Shown: one piece after another, positions 46,771-55,502 of the stretch
Numbering within the stretch: the stretch's first letter is position 1
How the letters are laid out: every line of letters starts with the position of its first letter
Origin: Bacillota bacterium
GTDB lineage: Bacteria; Bacillota; Clostridia; Lachnospirales; Lachnospiraceae
Direction of reading: 5' to 3'
DNA: 64,000 bases
Assembly: GCA_023441965.1 (NCBI GenBank)
Contig: JAEZNB010000079.1
Location: forward strand, 20,593-84,592
Notes under the pieces: generated by a model
The model's database searches: none
Told to the model about the DNA's origin: nothing
The model's input: the letters and a program-made list of their open reading frames with translations, nothing else
Program-made: the position numbers and the translations under genes

Positions 46771-48366
46771 ATGGGAGTTATGGTAAGACCGGCTGTCAGC
46801 ACCTTGGCTGACGGAGGCAAGTACTGGGAGCATACGTACGAGAAATTCTTTCTAAAGGCCTATGTGCCTGCCAATGATATTGATGGTCAGACGTTAAACT
46901 ATTGCTTTCGGGCTCCACTACTGCTGGTTTTTGAAGAAAACAGGCAGAGCAGGGAGGAGGCAATTGATTTTGCCAAGAAGAGCGGATTGGCGGATATTGC
47001 GGCCGCAGTAGATTCCGGTGTTCTTTTTATCTATCCGACGGATGAAGGCGGATGGAAGAATGCAACTGAGGAGCTATATGCAGCTGTGATTGCTGCAGTA
47101 AAAATGGATCCCCGCTATGCGGATGGAATTGCCGAGATACATAATTTCTTTACACGTGAGTTCAAGGGCTTTTTTGTAAGAGGGGCGATATTCAGAGCGG
47201 ACATCTACAGCTTTGGTGAGTCGGCAGATTATGTAGCCAAGAATCTGCTGAAAACAATCCAAGGGGAGTTTCTCTGGGGCTCCGGTGAGATTACGCCTGC
47301 TATGTGTTCCATGCAGAATCTAAGCGTGGTTCCTGTACCGGAGCGTAAGGATATAGGGATCTTGAGCGTAGGCAATTCTAAGGAGGTAAATGAAGCCTTT
47401 CAGGCTTGTGCACATGTGCTCGTTAAGTCAGAGCCGGACTATAGGGCTGATTTTAAAGCCTTTGTCCGCAAGTTTAAAATGTGGTGTGGCAAGATGCAGC
47501 TTGAGCCGGATTTTGAAGCGATGCATATGACAGAAGAGGCCGGGATCGTACTTGTAAAAACAGCACCTGACAACAGAGGAGTATTTAAAGCTACAGCAGA
47601 GCATAAGGTTGGCTACTTTGCGTATTACAATCATGATCTGTTTGATCAGGGGCCGGTGCCACTGCTATTGGGATTTCATGGTGGCGGTGACTCCGCGATG
47701 TATCTGACCTTTGTCTCAGGATGGTATGAAATCGCACACAGATATGGTTTCTTGTATGTTTCACTTGAGAATCATCAGAATGTTACAGCCACTGAAGTGA
47801 TTGAAGTAATAGAGAAGCTTAAGGAGCGTTATCCTATCGATGAGCGTCGCATTTATGCAACCGGCTTCTCCATGGGCAGTGGCAAAACCTGGGATATGTA
47901 TCAGGAGTATCCGCATGTTTTTGCAGGTCTGGCTCCTGTCAGTGCTCTGTTCCCGATGAAGGATAATCCATTCAGTCCGCCCCTCGGGGACAGGCTGAAT
48001 AGAACAGTTTCTGTTCCCATGTTCTATTCGGGTGGAGAGGAATCACCTCTGCCGGAATTACCCTTCCAGGCCGATTCCGCTTTTGAGAGAATACAGTACG
48101 CAGCAGAGGTCAATCAGTGTAAGAGCAAATTTGACGTAAGCTTCGACGATAAGAACAAGTGGACAGATCCGATCTGGAGCGTCTCCGGTGATCGAATCGA
48201 GAAGCTTTACGATGCGTCCAGAGGGAGCTATCTGACCATCCATTACTTTGACAGTGAGGATGGAGTATGTCGAACCGCATTTGCGAGTGTCAGTGGACAG
48301 GTACATGAGTGCAGACATCATACCTGCGAGCAGGCTTGGAGGTTTATATCGCAGTTTACCAGGTGA
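46771..48366 (+). CDS. Alpha/beta hydrolase (PHB-depolymerase/feruloyl-esterase-like)
   Basis: 531 residues. The C-terminal half is an alpha/beta hydrolase: oxyanion region LLGFHGGGDS and nucleophile S367 in GFSMGSGKTWD, as in the LpqC/PHB-depolymerase family that includes acetyl and feruloyl esterases. The N-terminal 250 residues repeat a weaker hydrolase-like pattern (YFLKAYVPAND, VLFIYPTDEGGW) and may be a degenerate or regulatory domain. No signal peptide. The nearby intracellular xylanase suggests work on substituted xylo-oligosaccharides, by inference. Confidence 0.7.
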   Translation: MGVMVRPAVSTLADGGKYWEHTYEKFFLKAYVPANDIDGQTLNYCFRAPLLLVFEENRQSREEAIDFAKKSGLADIAAAVDSGVLFIYPTDEGGWKNATEELYAAVIAAVKMDPRYADGIAEIHNFFTREFKGFFVRGAIFRADIYSFGESADYVAKNLLKTIQGEFLWGSGEITPAMCSMQNLSVVPVPERKDIGILSVGNSKEVNEAFQACAHVLVKSEPDYRADFKAFVRKFKMWCGKMQLEPDFEAMHMTEEAGIVLVKTAPDNRGVFKATAEHKVGYFAYYNHDLFDQGPVPLLLGFHGGGDSAMYLTFVSGWYEIAHRYGFLYVSLENHQNVTATEVIEVIEKLKERYPIDERRIYATGFSMGSGKTWDMYQEYPHVFAGLAPVSALFPMKDNPFSPPLGDRLNRTVSVPMFYSGGEESPLPELPFQADSAFERIQYAAEVNQCKSKFDVSFDDKNKWTDPIWSVSGDRIEKLYDASRGSYLTIHYFDSEDGVCRTAFASVSGQVHECRHHTCEQAWRFISQFTR

Positions 48367-48435
48367 CAGGGATATCATTGATGGGTGGTTGTAACCGGAC
48401 TGTTTTGATGTAATATAAGAACTTTCCGTTTTATG

Positions 48436-48473
48436 AAACCATAGGCGAGTGTGTTGATCGTCTATGGTTTTTT
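48436..48473 (+). terminator. Intrinsic terminator after the hydrolase gene
   Basis: Perfect 9-bp stem AAACCATAG / CTATGGTTT with further T residues. Confidence 0.75.
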
Positions 48474-48527
48474 GATTCTTGGTGACTGCCAAAACTTATC
48501 AATAACTGCTAAGTGTGGTATATTTTA

Positions 48528-48564
48528 CGGTTCGTGCGGTAAAAAGCACGATTCGTGCGATAAA
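48528..48564 (+). promoter_or_regulatory. Two direct repeats, LytTR-like operator candidate
   Basis: CGGTTCGTGCGGTAAA (48528-48543) and CGATTCGTGCGATAAA (48549-48564), 21 bp apart. LytTR-family regulators bind 9-bp direct repeats at that spacing. The core ACGGTTCGT fits the published pattern at 8 of 9 positions and ACGATTCGT at 7. Confidence 0.4.
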
Positions 48565-48584
48565 TATTTTTTGGGGGTAAAAAA

Positions 48585-48593
48585 TGATATACT
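48585..48593 (+). promoter_or_regulatory. Extended -10 upstream of the large surface-protein gene
   Basis: TGATATACT with no recognisable -35, as expected for an activator-dependent promoter. It lies 46 bp before the ATG. Confidence 0.4.
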
Positions 48594-48639
48594 TAGTCCA
48601 TGGTGTAAAAAACATATATGAATGACGAAGGAGGGTTAT

Positions 48640-51618
48640 ATGAAGAGGATATTATCGAAAGCGGTAGCATTCCTGTTGATTTTGTCGATGTTTACTGCTA
48701 CCTTTGCAGCAGTGCCTAAGGTAGCTACTGAGAATGTTGCCATGGCAGCAGAGGCGCCTGCATATTCATCATATGGTTCCTATGATGTTAAATCCTATTA
48801 TAATACACTCAAGGATTACAAAAAGACCTTGGCTCATAACAAAGAGAAATATAAGAATCAAAGAACTGATGATGATGCAATTAAAAAGCTTGCAATCGAT
48901 ACATACAATGATAAGGATATCATTGCTTTGGCCAAGCAAATTACCGGCTCAAAGAAAAGTGACTATGATAAGATAAAGGCAGTTTACAACTGGGTAACTG
49001 AAAATATTTATTATGATTGGGACCTATATAGAGGTACGAAGGGAATAACGGCAGATGTTGTCGATGGTGATCCGGCAGTAATATATGAAAGAAGATATGC
49101 AATCTGTGGTGGTTATTCAACCTTTACGGCTGCCTTGCTTCGTGCTGTCGGTATACCGGCCAGATCTATTGGTGGTGTTGTAAGTAATAGCAGCAAGGTT
49201 GGACATGCTTGGACAGAAGCATGGGTAAGCAGCGAAAAAAGATGGTTGATTATGGACTCGACTTGGGGTTCAGGGAATAAATACGAAAAAGGTGTCTATA
49301 AAAAGGGAAATAGAACAAGTAAGTATTTTGATATGTCGCTTGAGACAATGTCCAAAACCCATATTATCACGAATATATCAGAGGTAATGAATAAGGTCAA
49401 TTATCACTATAATGTAAAAGGTCAAAAAGATATGTATGTAGCATTACCGTACAAATCTTTCACCACATATAAGAATCCTCCTGCGAATCCCGGCCATACT
49501 TTTGGCGGATGGTACAAGGATGAGGCTCTTACAGAGAAATGGGATTTTGAAAAAGAAAAGCTTCTGACTGACGTTCATATTTATGCGAAATGGATTCCTA
49601 TAATATATACGATAAAATTCGACTCTAACGGAGGCACCCCGGTTGAAAGCGTAAAGGCAAATTATGGGGAGAGGCTGAAAAGGCCAAAGGATCCGACAAG
49701 AGAGGGTTATATTTTTGGTGGTTGGGCATTTACAAAAAACGGTACTGATTATTGGAACTTTTCCAGAGAGCCAAATATTCATACCGTTACTAAGAATTTA
49801 ACCCTATATGCTACCTGGCAAAAGCCATTTACCATCACCTTTGACAGTGATGGTGGGACCCCGGTTCCGAGTGCAAAGACAGGCTATAACGGCTTGGTAC
49901 CGCAGCCATCCGTAATACCGAAAAAAGATGGATATACCTTTGCGGGTTGGTATTATAAAAAGAATGCCAAGGAATCAGACAGGCCTGTTTATTTTGGAGA
50001 GGTTTCTGTAAAGGCCGACACAACCTTTTATGCAAGGTGGGTATCGGGTGGATCAAGCTCAGGTTCATCGAAAGCGACACCCACACCTACCAAGAAGCCG
50101 ACACCCACAGCATCACCGACTCCAAAACCGCCGACCGGAATTACCCCTGATTATACTGCTGTAGCCCTTGAGAATGGTACCTACAATATTCATCCGGCAA
50201 ACAATACGAAGTTAAGTATTGATATTGAAAGATCCGGCATGCTGGACGTTACACCCATAATATACTACACGAGTACGACAAATAATAACCAGAAGTTTAA
50301 TCTCACCAGAGTTGGAGATTATCAATACACAATTACAGCGGTCCACTCCGGTAAGAACCTGACAAGCTCCGGACTATTAGGTGGTACACTTAGACAGAAT
50401 CCGGCAGACGGTAATTACAAACAGGTATTTACCATCATGAAGTATAGCGATGGGTATTATCGAATCCAGGACTTCGAAGGATATTTTGCCGGTACTTCCG
50501 GTGGTAATGCGAAATCAAATACAAGTGTAATCATGTGGGAAGAGGCATTAAATTGCAGTCAGGAATTTGTGCTGACCAAGCTGGAGACTGTTGCCCCGGC
50601 TGTGACGACACCTTCACCCACACCTACCCCTACCCCAACACCGGAACAGAATTACTATGCATCATTATATGCAACCGCTGATACAATCGATGGCGGAACC
50701 TATTCAGTTCTACCCTATATCAGTCCGAGCCTGGCGGTCGATGTTCCGAACTCAAGCAAGACAGAGGGTACAGGGCTTATCCTATATGGGATAACCGATA
50801 ATGACAACCAGCAATTTATATTCAAGAAGGTTGGGGCTAATCAATATACCATAACTGCGAAGCATTCAGGCTTAAGCTGGACAAGTCCGGGGGTTGTGGA
50901 CGGAAAGATAACGCAAAGTGCAGCCAAAAACAGCAGCAACCAAATCTTTACGATTACAACCGGCAGTTCATCAAAGGTGTTTAAGATACAGGACAGCAAT
51001 GGACTTTATGTAGGATTTCCTAACGGAATGCCTGAAAAGGATGGAGACCTGGTTCTGAAAAAGGACCCGAATGACATGTTCCAGTCGTTTATGCTGCTCG
51101 TGTCAGATAAGCCTACACCTACTCCTACACCGACTCCGACACCGAAGCCTACAGAACCGTCACTGATTCCTGATAAGCTGGAAAACATTACTTATAAAAC
51201 ACCTACAAATGACAATACAATTAAGAATGGTTCCTATCACATTGTTGTAAACAATAGATATGTCAGATCAGTGAATGAAAAACCGATAACAGACAAGGAC
51301 ACTTACGTGAATTCTCTCCAAATCGAAAGCCGAGGTGGAAGAATATATGCGATCAGATCCGCGTATGGAGCCTTCCTGTCTCTCCAATACAGAGACATAA
51401 GGAATGGCGATCAGCCGATCTTCAAATGGATTGATGATAGCAATCTCATTACAGGATGGCTGATAGAACCGGTTGATCTAAGTAAGAACCTATTTACCAT
51501 TCGACCAATGGAAAATAAGAATTACATCCTCAGTGCGGAAGACGGCCGCCTGGTATTAACCACCAAGCCGTCAAATGTCAATAACACCAGGTTTACGATC
51601 TTCCCGTATAAGCCGTAA
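48640..51618 (+). CDS. Large secreted transglutaminase / InlB-repeat / ricin-lectin protein
   Basis: About 992 residues from ATG 48640, with AAGGAGG 5 bp upstream. A signal peptide (about 1-34, ending AMAAEA) is followed by a transglutaminase-like domain with C156, H189 (GHAWTEAW) and D206. Three InlB-B/Listeria-Bacteroides repeats (TIKFDSNGGTPVESVKANYG and relatives, about 260-480) come next. A TPTPT linker then leads to two ricin-type beta-trefoil-like repeats joined by a second TPTPT linker. A third TPTPT linker and a final lectin-like module close the protein. It is probably a surface enzyme that binds glycans. No LPxTG motif. Confidence 0.85.
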   Translation: MKRILSKAVAFLLILSMFTATFAAVPKVATENVAMAAEAPAYSSYGSYDVKSYYNTLKDYKKTLAHNKEKYKNQRTDDDAIKKLAIDTYNDKDIIALAKQITGSKKSDYDKIKAVYNWVTENIYYDWDLYRGTKGITADVVDGDPAVIYERRYAICGGYSTFTAALLRAVGIPARSIGGVVSNSSKVGHAWTEAWVSSEKRWLIMDSTWGSGNKYEKGVYKKGNRTSKYFDMSLETMSKTHIITNISEVMNKVNYHYNVKGQKDMYVALPYKSFTTYKNPPANPGHTFGGWYKDEALTEKWDFEKEKLLTDVHIYAKWIPIIYTIKFDSNGGTPVESVKANYGERLKRPKDPTREGYIFGGWAFTKNGTDYWNFSREPNIHTVTKNLTLYATWQKPFTITFDSDGGTPVPSAKTGYNGLVPQPSVIPKKDGYTFAGWYYKKNAKESDRPVYFGEVSVKADTTFYARWVSGGSSSGSSKATPTPTKKPTPTASPTPKPPTGITPDYTAVALENGTYNIHPANNTKLSIDIERSGMLDVTPIIYYTSTTNNNQKFNLTRVGDYQYTITAVHSGKNLTSSGLLGGTLRQNPADGNYKQVFTIMKYSDGYYRIQDFEGYFAGTSGGNAKSNTSVIMWEEALNCSQEFVLTKLETVAPAVTTPSPTPTPTPTPEQNYYASLYATADTIDGGTYSVLPYISPSLAVDVPNSSKTEGTGLILYGITDNDNQQFIFKKVGANQYTITAKHSGLSWTSPGVVDGKITQSAAKNSSNQIFTITTGSSSKVFKIQDSNGLYVGFPNGMPEKDGDLVLKKDPNDMFQSFMLLVSDKPTPTPTPTPTPKPTEPSLIPDKLENITYKTPTNDNTIKNGSYHIVVNNRYVRSVNEKPITDKDTYVNSLQIESRGGRIYAIRSAYGAFLSLQYRDIRNGDQPIFKWIDDSNLITGWLIEPVDLSKNLFTIRPMENKNYILSAEDGRLVLTTKPSNVNNTRFTIFPYKP

Positions 51619-51632
51619 GAGGTGACTATGGT

Positions 51633-51752
51633 GTGACAAGGGGACGTGTGACAAGGGGACGTGTGACAAGGGGACGGAGTTACTGTCACGTTGAATAACG
51701 TGACAGTAACTCCGTCCCCTTGTCACCCGTCCCCTCTGTCACCCGTCCCCCG
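51633..51752. repeat. Large palindromic element with 15-bp tandem repeats
   Basis: Three tandem copies of the 15-mer GTGACAAGGGGACGT/G (51633, 51648, 51663). The third begins a perfect 30-bp inverted repeat (51663-51692 with 51697-51726) around a GAAT loop. The right side continues with degenerate copies of the same unit in inverse orientation. GTGACAGGGGACGG-type palindromes are scattered in many clostridial genomes. Sole copy in this window. Confidence 0.8.
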
Positions 51753-51996
51753 GTATGGTCGCTGTTGTTAAGAATCCATGCGATTATCCCGATATATTCA
51801 TTGTAATTATAAGCAAATGGATTTGCAGCTGATAGACATCAAGGAAGATGTAATATGCAAAAGGTATAGCGCTTACTATATCTTTTTTCTCATATTCACA
51901 TGCTCTGCCCCATCTCCCGTGCAAATCCCAACAAAATATGCGAAAGCAATGTGTACAGTAAATGGATTTACTGTATCAGTTGGAAAGGAGTCCAAT

Positions 51997-53160
51997 ATGA
52001 AGATAGCAAACAGTTCGATTGCCATGGCATCAGCCCACCATGAGACGGCTTATAGCTATAAGGAGTCTGTTACCATGGAGGCAGCTGCTTCCAAGGATCT
52101 GCCGGAAGCAATACTTACTTTGTCTGCAAAAGCAGAGGGCAGCAGCTACACAGAGATTATGGCGGCATATGAGAAGCAGCAGCAGGAGGAAATGGAAAAA
52201 AGACGTCGGGAGAATGAAGCACATATCTTAGAACAGCTGGCAGAGCAGATGAGAACCGGAGTTAAGAATCAATATGCTCTGCCGGAAGAAACTGACCTGA
52301 AGATTAAAGTGTTAAGACGGCTTCTTGCCATTCTTCGTGGAGAAAAGGTATCGGAAGAAGATATGATTAAGCCGTCAGAGGAGAAGGAAGCTTTGGATCT
52401 AAGGGCAGCAGCCTACAGAAAGCAGTCAGAGGTAAGCTTCAGTCTGAATGCTTCTGCGACGCTGGCAGTCGGGACAACCGGATCAGGGACTACCTGGCAG
52501 AGGGTTACAGCCACATCAGGCTTTATAAATGAATCAGAGAGCACCACCTTTGCATCTCAGGGGACTGTTCAGACCCAGGATGGCAGAAGTATCGATTTTA
52601 ATATCGAGGTATCCATGTCCAGGGCATTTATGGCGGAATTTAATATATTAGAGACACAGAACTATATTAAGACAGATCCCTTGATGATCAACCTGGATAC
52701 TATCATAGGACAGGTGTCTGATCAAAAATTCTATTTCGACTTAGATACAGATGGAAAGAAGGAAGAGATATCCTTTGCAGGACAGGGAAGCGGCTTCTTG
52801 GCACTGGATAAGAACGGGGACGGAACCATAAATGACGGGTCTGAATTATTCGGGACCAAGAGTGGGGATGGCTTCAAAGATCTGGCGGCCTATGATGAGG
52901 ATGGCAACGGCTGGATCGATGAAAATGATAACATCTTCTCTAGACTAAAGATCTGGACGAAGGATGCAGAGGGTAGGGATTACCTCATAAATCTGAAGGA
53001 AGCAGATGTTGGTGCCATATATCTTGGGAATACAGATACGCAGTTCAGCTTGAAGGATTTCGAGAATCGGCTGAATGCGGAGATTAAGAAAACCGGAATC
53101 TATCTGCGTGAGAGCAGCGGTGCGGTAGGCACCTTAAATCATGTGGACTTGGTTGTTTAA
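51997..53160 (+). CDS. EF-hand-like calcium-binding protein
   Basis: About 387 residues from ATG 51997, chosen because GGAAAGGAG lies 7 bp upstream; the longer frame to 51778 has no ribosome site. It has no obvious signal peptide. Residues about 55-130 are a Gln/Glu/Lys-rich coiled coil. Residues about 150-230 are beta-rich. Two dockerin/EF-hand-like loops follow, LDKNGDGTINDGSELFG and YDEDGNGWIDENDNIFS, then RLKIWTKDAEG. This resembles a segment found in RTX-type and other Gram-negative secreted proteins. Function unknown. Confidence 0.65.
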   Translation: MKIANSSIAMASAHHETAYSYKESVTMEAAASKDLPEAILTLSAKAEGSSYTEIMAAYEKQQQEEMEKRRRENEAHILEQLAEQMRTGVKNQYALPEETDLKIKVLRRLLAILRGEKVSEEDMIKPSEEKEALDLRAAAYRKQSEVSFSLNASATLAVGTTGSGTTWQRVTATSGFINESESTTFASQGTVQTQDGRSIDFNIEVSMSRAFMAEFNILETQNYIKTDPLMINLDTIIGQVSDQKFYFDLDTDGKKEEISFAGQGSGFLALDKNGDGTINDGSELFGTKSGDGFKDLAAYDEDGNGWIDENDNIFSRLKIWTKDAEGRDYLINLKEADVGAIYLGNTDTQFSLKDFENRLNAEIKKTGIYLRESSGAVGTLNHVDLVV

Positions 53161-53246
53161 TTTTTTTCCACCATAGTAAGATTGCCCCAAGTAATGTATA
53201 ATAATAGATAAGTTCCATTATCGATCGCATAGGAGGTAGTTACATT

Positions 53247-54587
53247 ATGGAGGAAAACGCAAGAGGCAAGAGAAAGCTGGTAAAATGTCAGGTATGTGGA
53301 GAGATTTTTGATGCAGAGCTGGAGTATTGTCCCGTATGCGGTGTGGGAAGTGAGTTCTTTGTTCCGTATGAGGAACCAACCGTTACATTTCATAAGAATA
53401 CCAATGAGGTAATGGTTATTCTTGGAAACGGAGCCGCGGGAATCAGTGCAGCGCAGGCAATCAGGGAAAGAAATGATAGCTGCTTGATCTATATGATCTC
53501 CAAGGAACAGGTGTACAGCTATAATCGGCCCAAGCTGACGAAGGCTCTCAGTACCCTAGACAGTGCCGATGAGATCGCCATGCATGACAAGTCCTGGTAT
53601 GAGGATAATCAGATCACCAATCTTCTGGGTACAGAAGTAACTGCCTTGGACGTAGAACAGCAAACCGTCACACTTTCAGATGGAACTTCTTTATCCTATG
53701 ATAAATGTATCTATGCCTTAGGAGCAGAGTGCTTCATTCCACCCTTCACCGGTGGTAATAAACCTCAGGTCATCGCCATCCGTAATTTTGCAGATGTGAT
53801 GAAGATCAGGGAGCTTACCCCCCAGGTAAAAAACACAGTGGTCATCGGTGGTGGTGTCCTGGGACTGGAAGCAGCCTGGGAAATGAGTAAGACCTCCAAG
53901 GTGGCTGTCATTGAAGTGGCTGACAAGCTGATGGGCAGGCAGCTGGATGATGAAGCAGGTCTTATGATGGGAGAGATCATTAAGAGCCTTGGCATAGAAT
54001 TCCGTATCAATGCGAAGATCACTGAAATCACAGGAGAGGATCGGGTAACCGGAATCAAACTGGAGGATGGAGAGTTCTTCCCTGCTGACCTGGTGATCGT
54101 ATCCTGTGGCATCAGGGCCAATACTGCTTTAGCCAAAGCAGCAGGGATTACCGTAGAAAGAGCGATTGTCGTCAATGAAAGAATGGAGACAAATAAGAAG
54201 AATGTGTATGCCTGTGGTGACTGTGCAGAATATCAGGGCGTAAACTATGCCATTTGGCCCGAAGCCCTAGAGATGGGCAAAATTGCCGGAGCCAATGCAG
54301 CAGGGGAAGCCCTTACTTACGAACAGGTGCCGGCAGCCCTAACCTTCGAGGGAATGAAGACCTCTCTCTTTGCAGCCGGCGACAATGGAAAGGACCCCAA
54401 CAGAGTATATGAGACCATAGGATATAAGGATGAAGAGAAGAAGACCTATGAGAAATACTATTTCCATCAGGATCGCCTCGTAGGAGTAATCTTGATCGGA
54501 GATACCTCTAAGATGGTTACTCTGACGGAGGATCTGAATAAAGGCTTGGGGTATGGAGAGTTTAAGGGGAAGTATAGCCTATCGTAG
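53247..54587 (+). CDS. FAD-dependent NADH oxidoreductase with N-terminal rubredoxin-like knuckles
   Basis: 446 residues. Residues 1-45 hold two CxxC pairs (CQVCGEIFDAELEYCPVCG), like a rubredoxin. Then comes a nitrite-reductase/NADH-rubredoxin-oxidoreductase-type FAD domain: GNGAAGISAAQAIRERN, YNRPKLTKAL, GGGVLGLEAAWEM and YACGDCAEYQG. The protein could pass electrons from NADH to its own iron knuckle and on to a partner such as rubrerythrin. AGGAGG precedes the ATG; TATAAT lies at 53197-53202 without a clear -35. Confidence 0.82.
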   Translation: MEENARGKRKLVKCQVCGEIFDAELEYCPVCGVGSEFFVPYEEPTVTFHKNTNEVMVILGNGAAGISAAQAIRERNDSCLIYMISKEQVYSYNRPKLTKALSTLDSADEIAMHDKSWYEDNQITNLLGTEVTALDVEQQTVTLSDGTSLSYDKCIYALGAECFIPPFTGGNKPQVIAIRNFADVMKIRELTPQVKNTVVIGGGVLGLEAAWEMSKTSKVAVIEVADKLMGRQLDDEAGLMMGEIIKSLGIEFRINAKITEITGEDRVTGIKLEDGEFFPADLVIVSCGIRANTALAKAAGITVERAIVVNERMETNKKNVYACGDCAEYQGVNYAIWPEALEMGKIAGANAAGEALTYEQVPAALTFEGMKTSLFAAGDNGKDPNRVYETIGYKDEEKKTYEKYYFHQDRLVGVILIGDTSKMVTLTEDLNKGLGYGEFKGKYSLS

Positions 54588-54597
54588 TTAAGCTGGT

Positions 54598-55188
54598 ATG
54601 ATACACTGCAGAGGTAAGATGAATGTCATTTTACTTGCGTTGTGTCGTCAGGTTAGATGGCGAGAATTAGCGAAATTAGTTAATGTCACTCCAATGGCCA
54701 TCTCGAATTATGAAAGCGGTAAACGGAAGCCTGATATGGAACTGCTTATGCATATGGCAAATGTACTTGGAGTCCGCGTGTCGGATTTTTTAGCTGTCCG
54801 TAATGAGAACTTAGTATTCTGCCATGGTGAGTTTAGGAAGAATTCTACGCTTTCTGTGACTCTGCAGGAGTATGTTCGAGAGTCAGTGGAAGAGTATTTT
54901 AACCGATTTATGACAATAGTTGAAATATTGGGTGGAGATGTTCTGCCGATTCCTCCGGCTACTAATATACTTGAACTTACCTGCGATAGCGAAAATGATG
55001 CTCAAGCGTTGAGGAAACATCTGAACTTGGCTGTTGACGGCCCGATATTTAACCTGATTGAAGTGTATATAAGCAGTGATACAAATGTATGGATTGATTT
55101 TTCTGTTATTGGTCGTATCGAGTTGCCATTCCGTCTACCGTATACTTATATGATGAACTCGGATGCATTGATGACGAATTGCTGTTAA
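54598..55188 (+). pseudogene. Decayed XRE-type regulator
   Basis: Helix-turn-helix sequence (LAKLVNVTPMAISNYESGKRKPD) is followed by FNRFMTIVEILGGDVLPIPPATNILEL, as in XRE/ImmA-IrrE fusion regulators. The first 25 residues do not fit the family, and after NLIEVYISS the sequence loses similarity. The metallopeptidase part (HExxH) is missing. The gene therefore seems truncated and scrambled at both ends. The position next to the CRISPR operon suggests a defence or mobile island boundary. Confidence 0.45.
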
Positions 55189-55299
55189 TCTCTCAGAATA
55201 AAATAATATAGATCATTATTTTTAAGAAACTTAAATAAATTGAACAATCTACTTATATCAATTTATAGCTGTTATAAAGGATCACTAGCGATCATTCTA

Positions 55300-55365
55300 T
55301 AAGAACCACCTTTCTGTTTGGATTATTCATATCAAATTCATCGGGAGGGTGGTTTTTGCTCACCT
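55300..55365 (+). terminator. Hairpin with T-tract before the cas promoter
   Basis: AACCACCTTTC / GGGAGGGTGGTT stem followed by TTTTT. It isolates the cas operon from upstream transcription. Confidence 0.5.
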
Positions 55366-55434
55366 AATCCACCCTGATCCTGCCTGGCATTAACAATAAA
55401 ATGCAATAAACAGCAATTATTTCAAGCTATTGTG

Positions 55435-55463
55435 TTGAACTATGGGTTATTATGCAATATAAT
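55435..55463 (+). promoter_or_regulatory. Promoter of the CRISPR effector operon
   Basis: TTGAAC (55435-55440), 17-bp spacer, TATAAT (55458-55463). It lies about 40 bp before the cas6 start. Confidence 0.75.
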
Positions 55464-55502
55464 GAGAATAATTGGTTATATTTTATTATAATTAGGGGGG
55501 TT

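Noticed and set aside
51778..51996. N-terminal extension of the EF-hand-like protein
   Set aside because: No ribosome site before 51778, odd composition, and a clear GGAAAGGAG site before ATG 51997.
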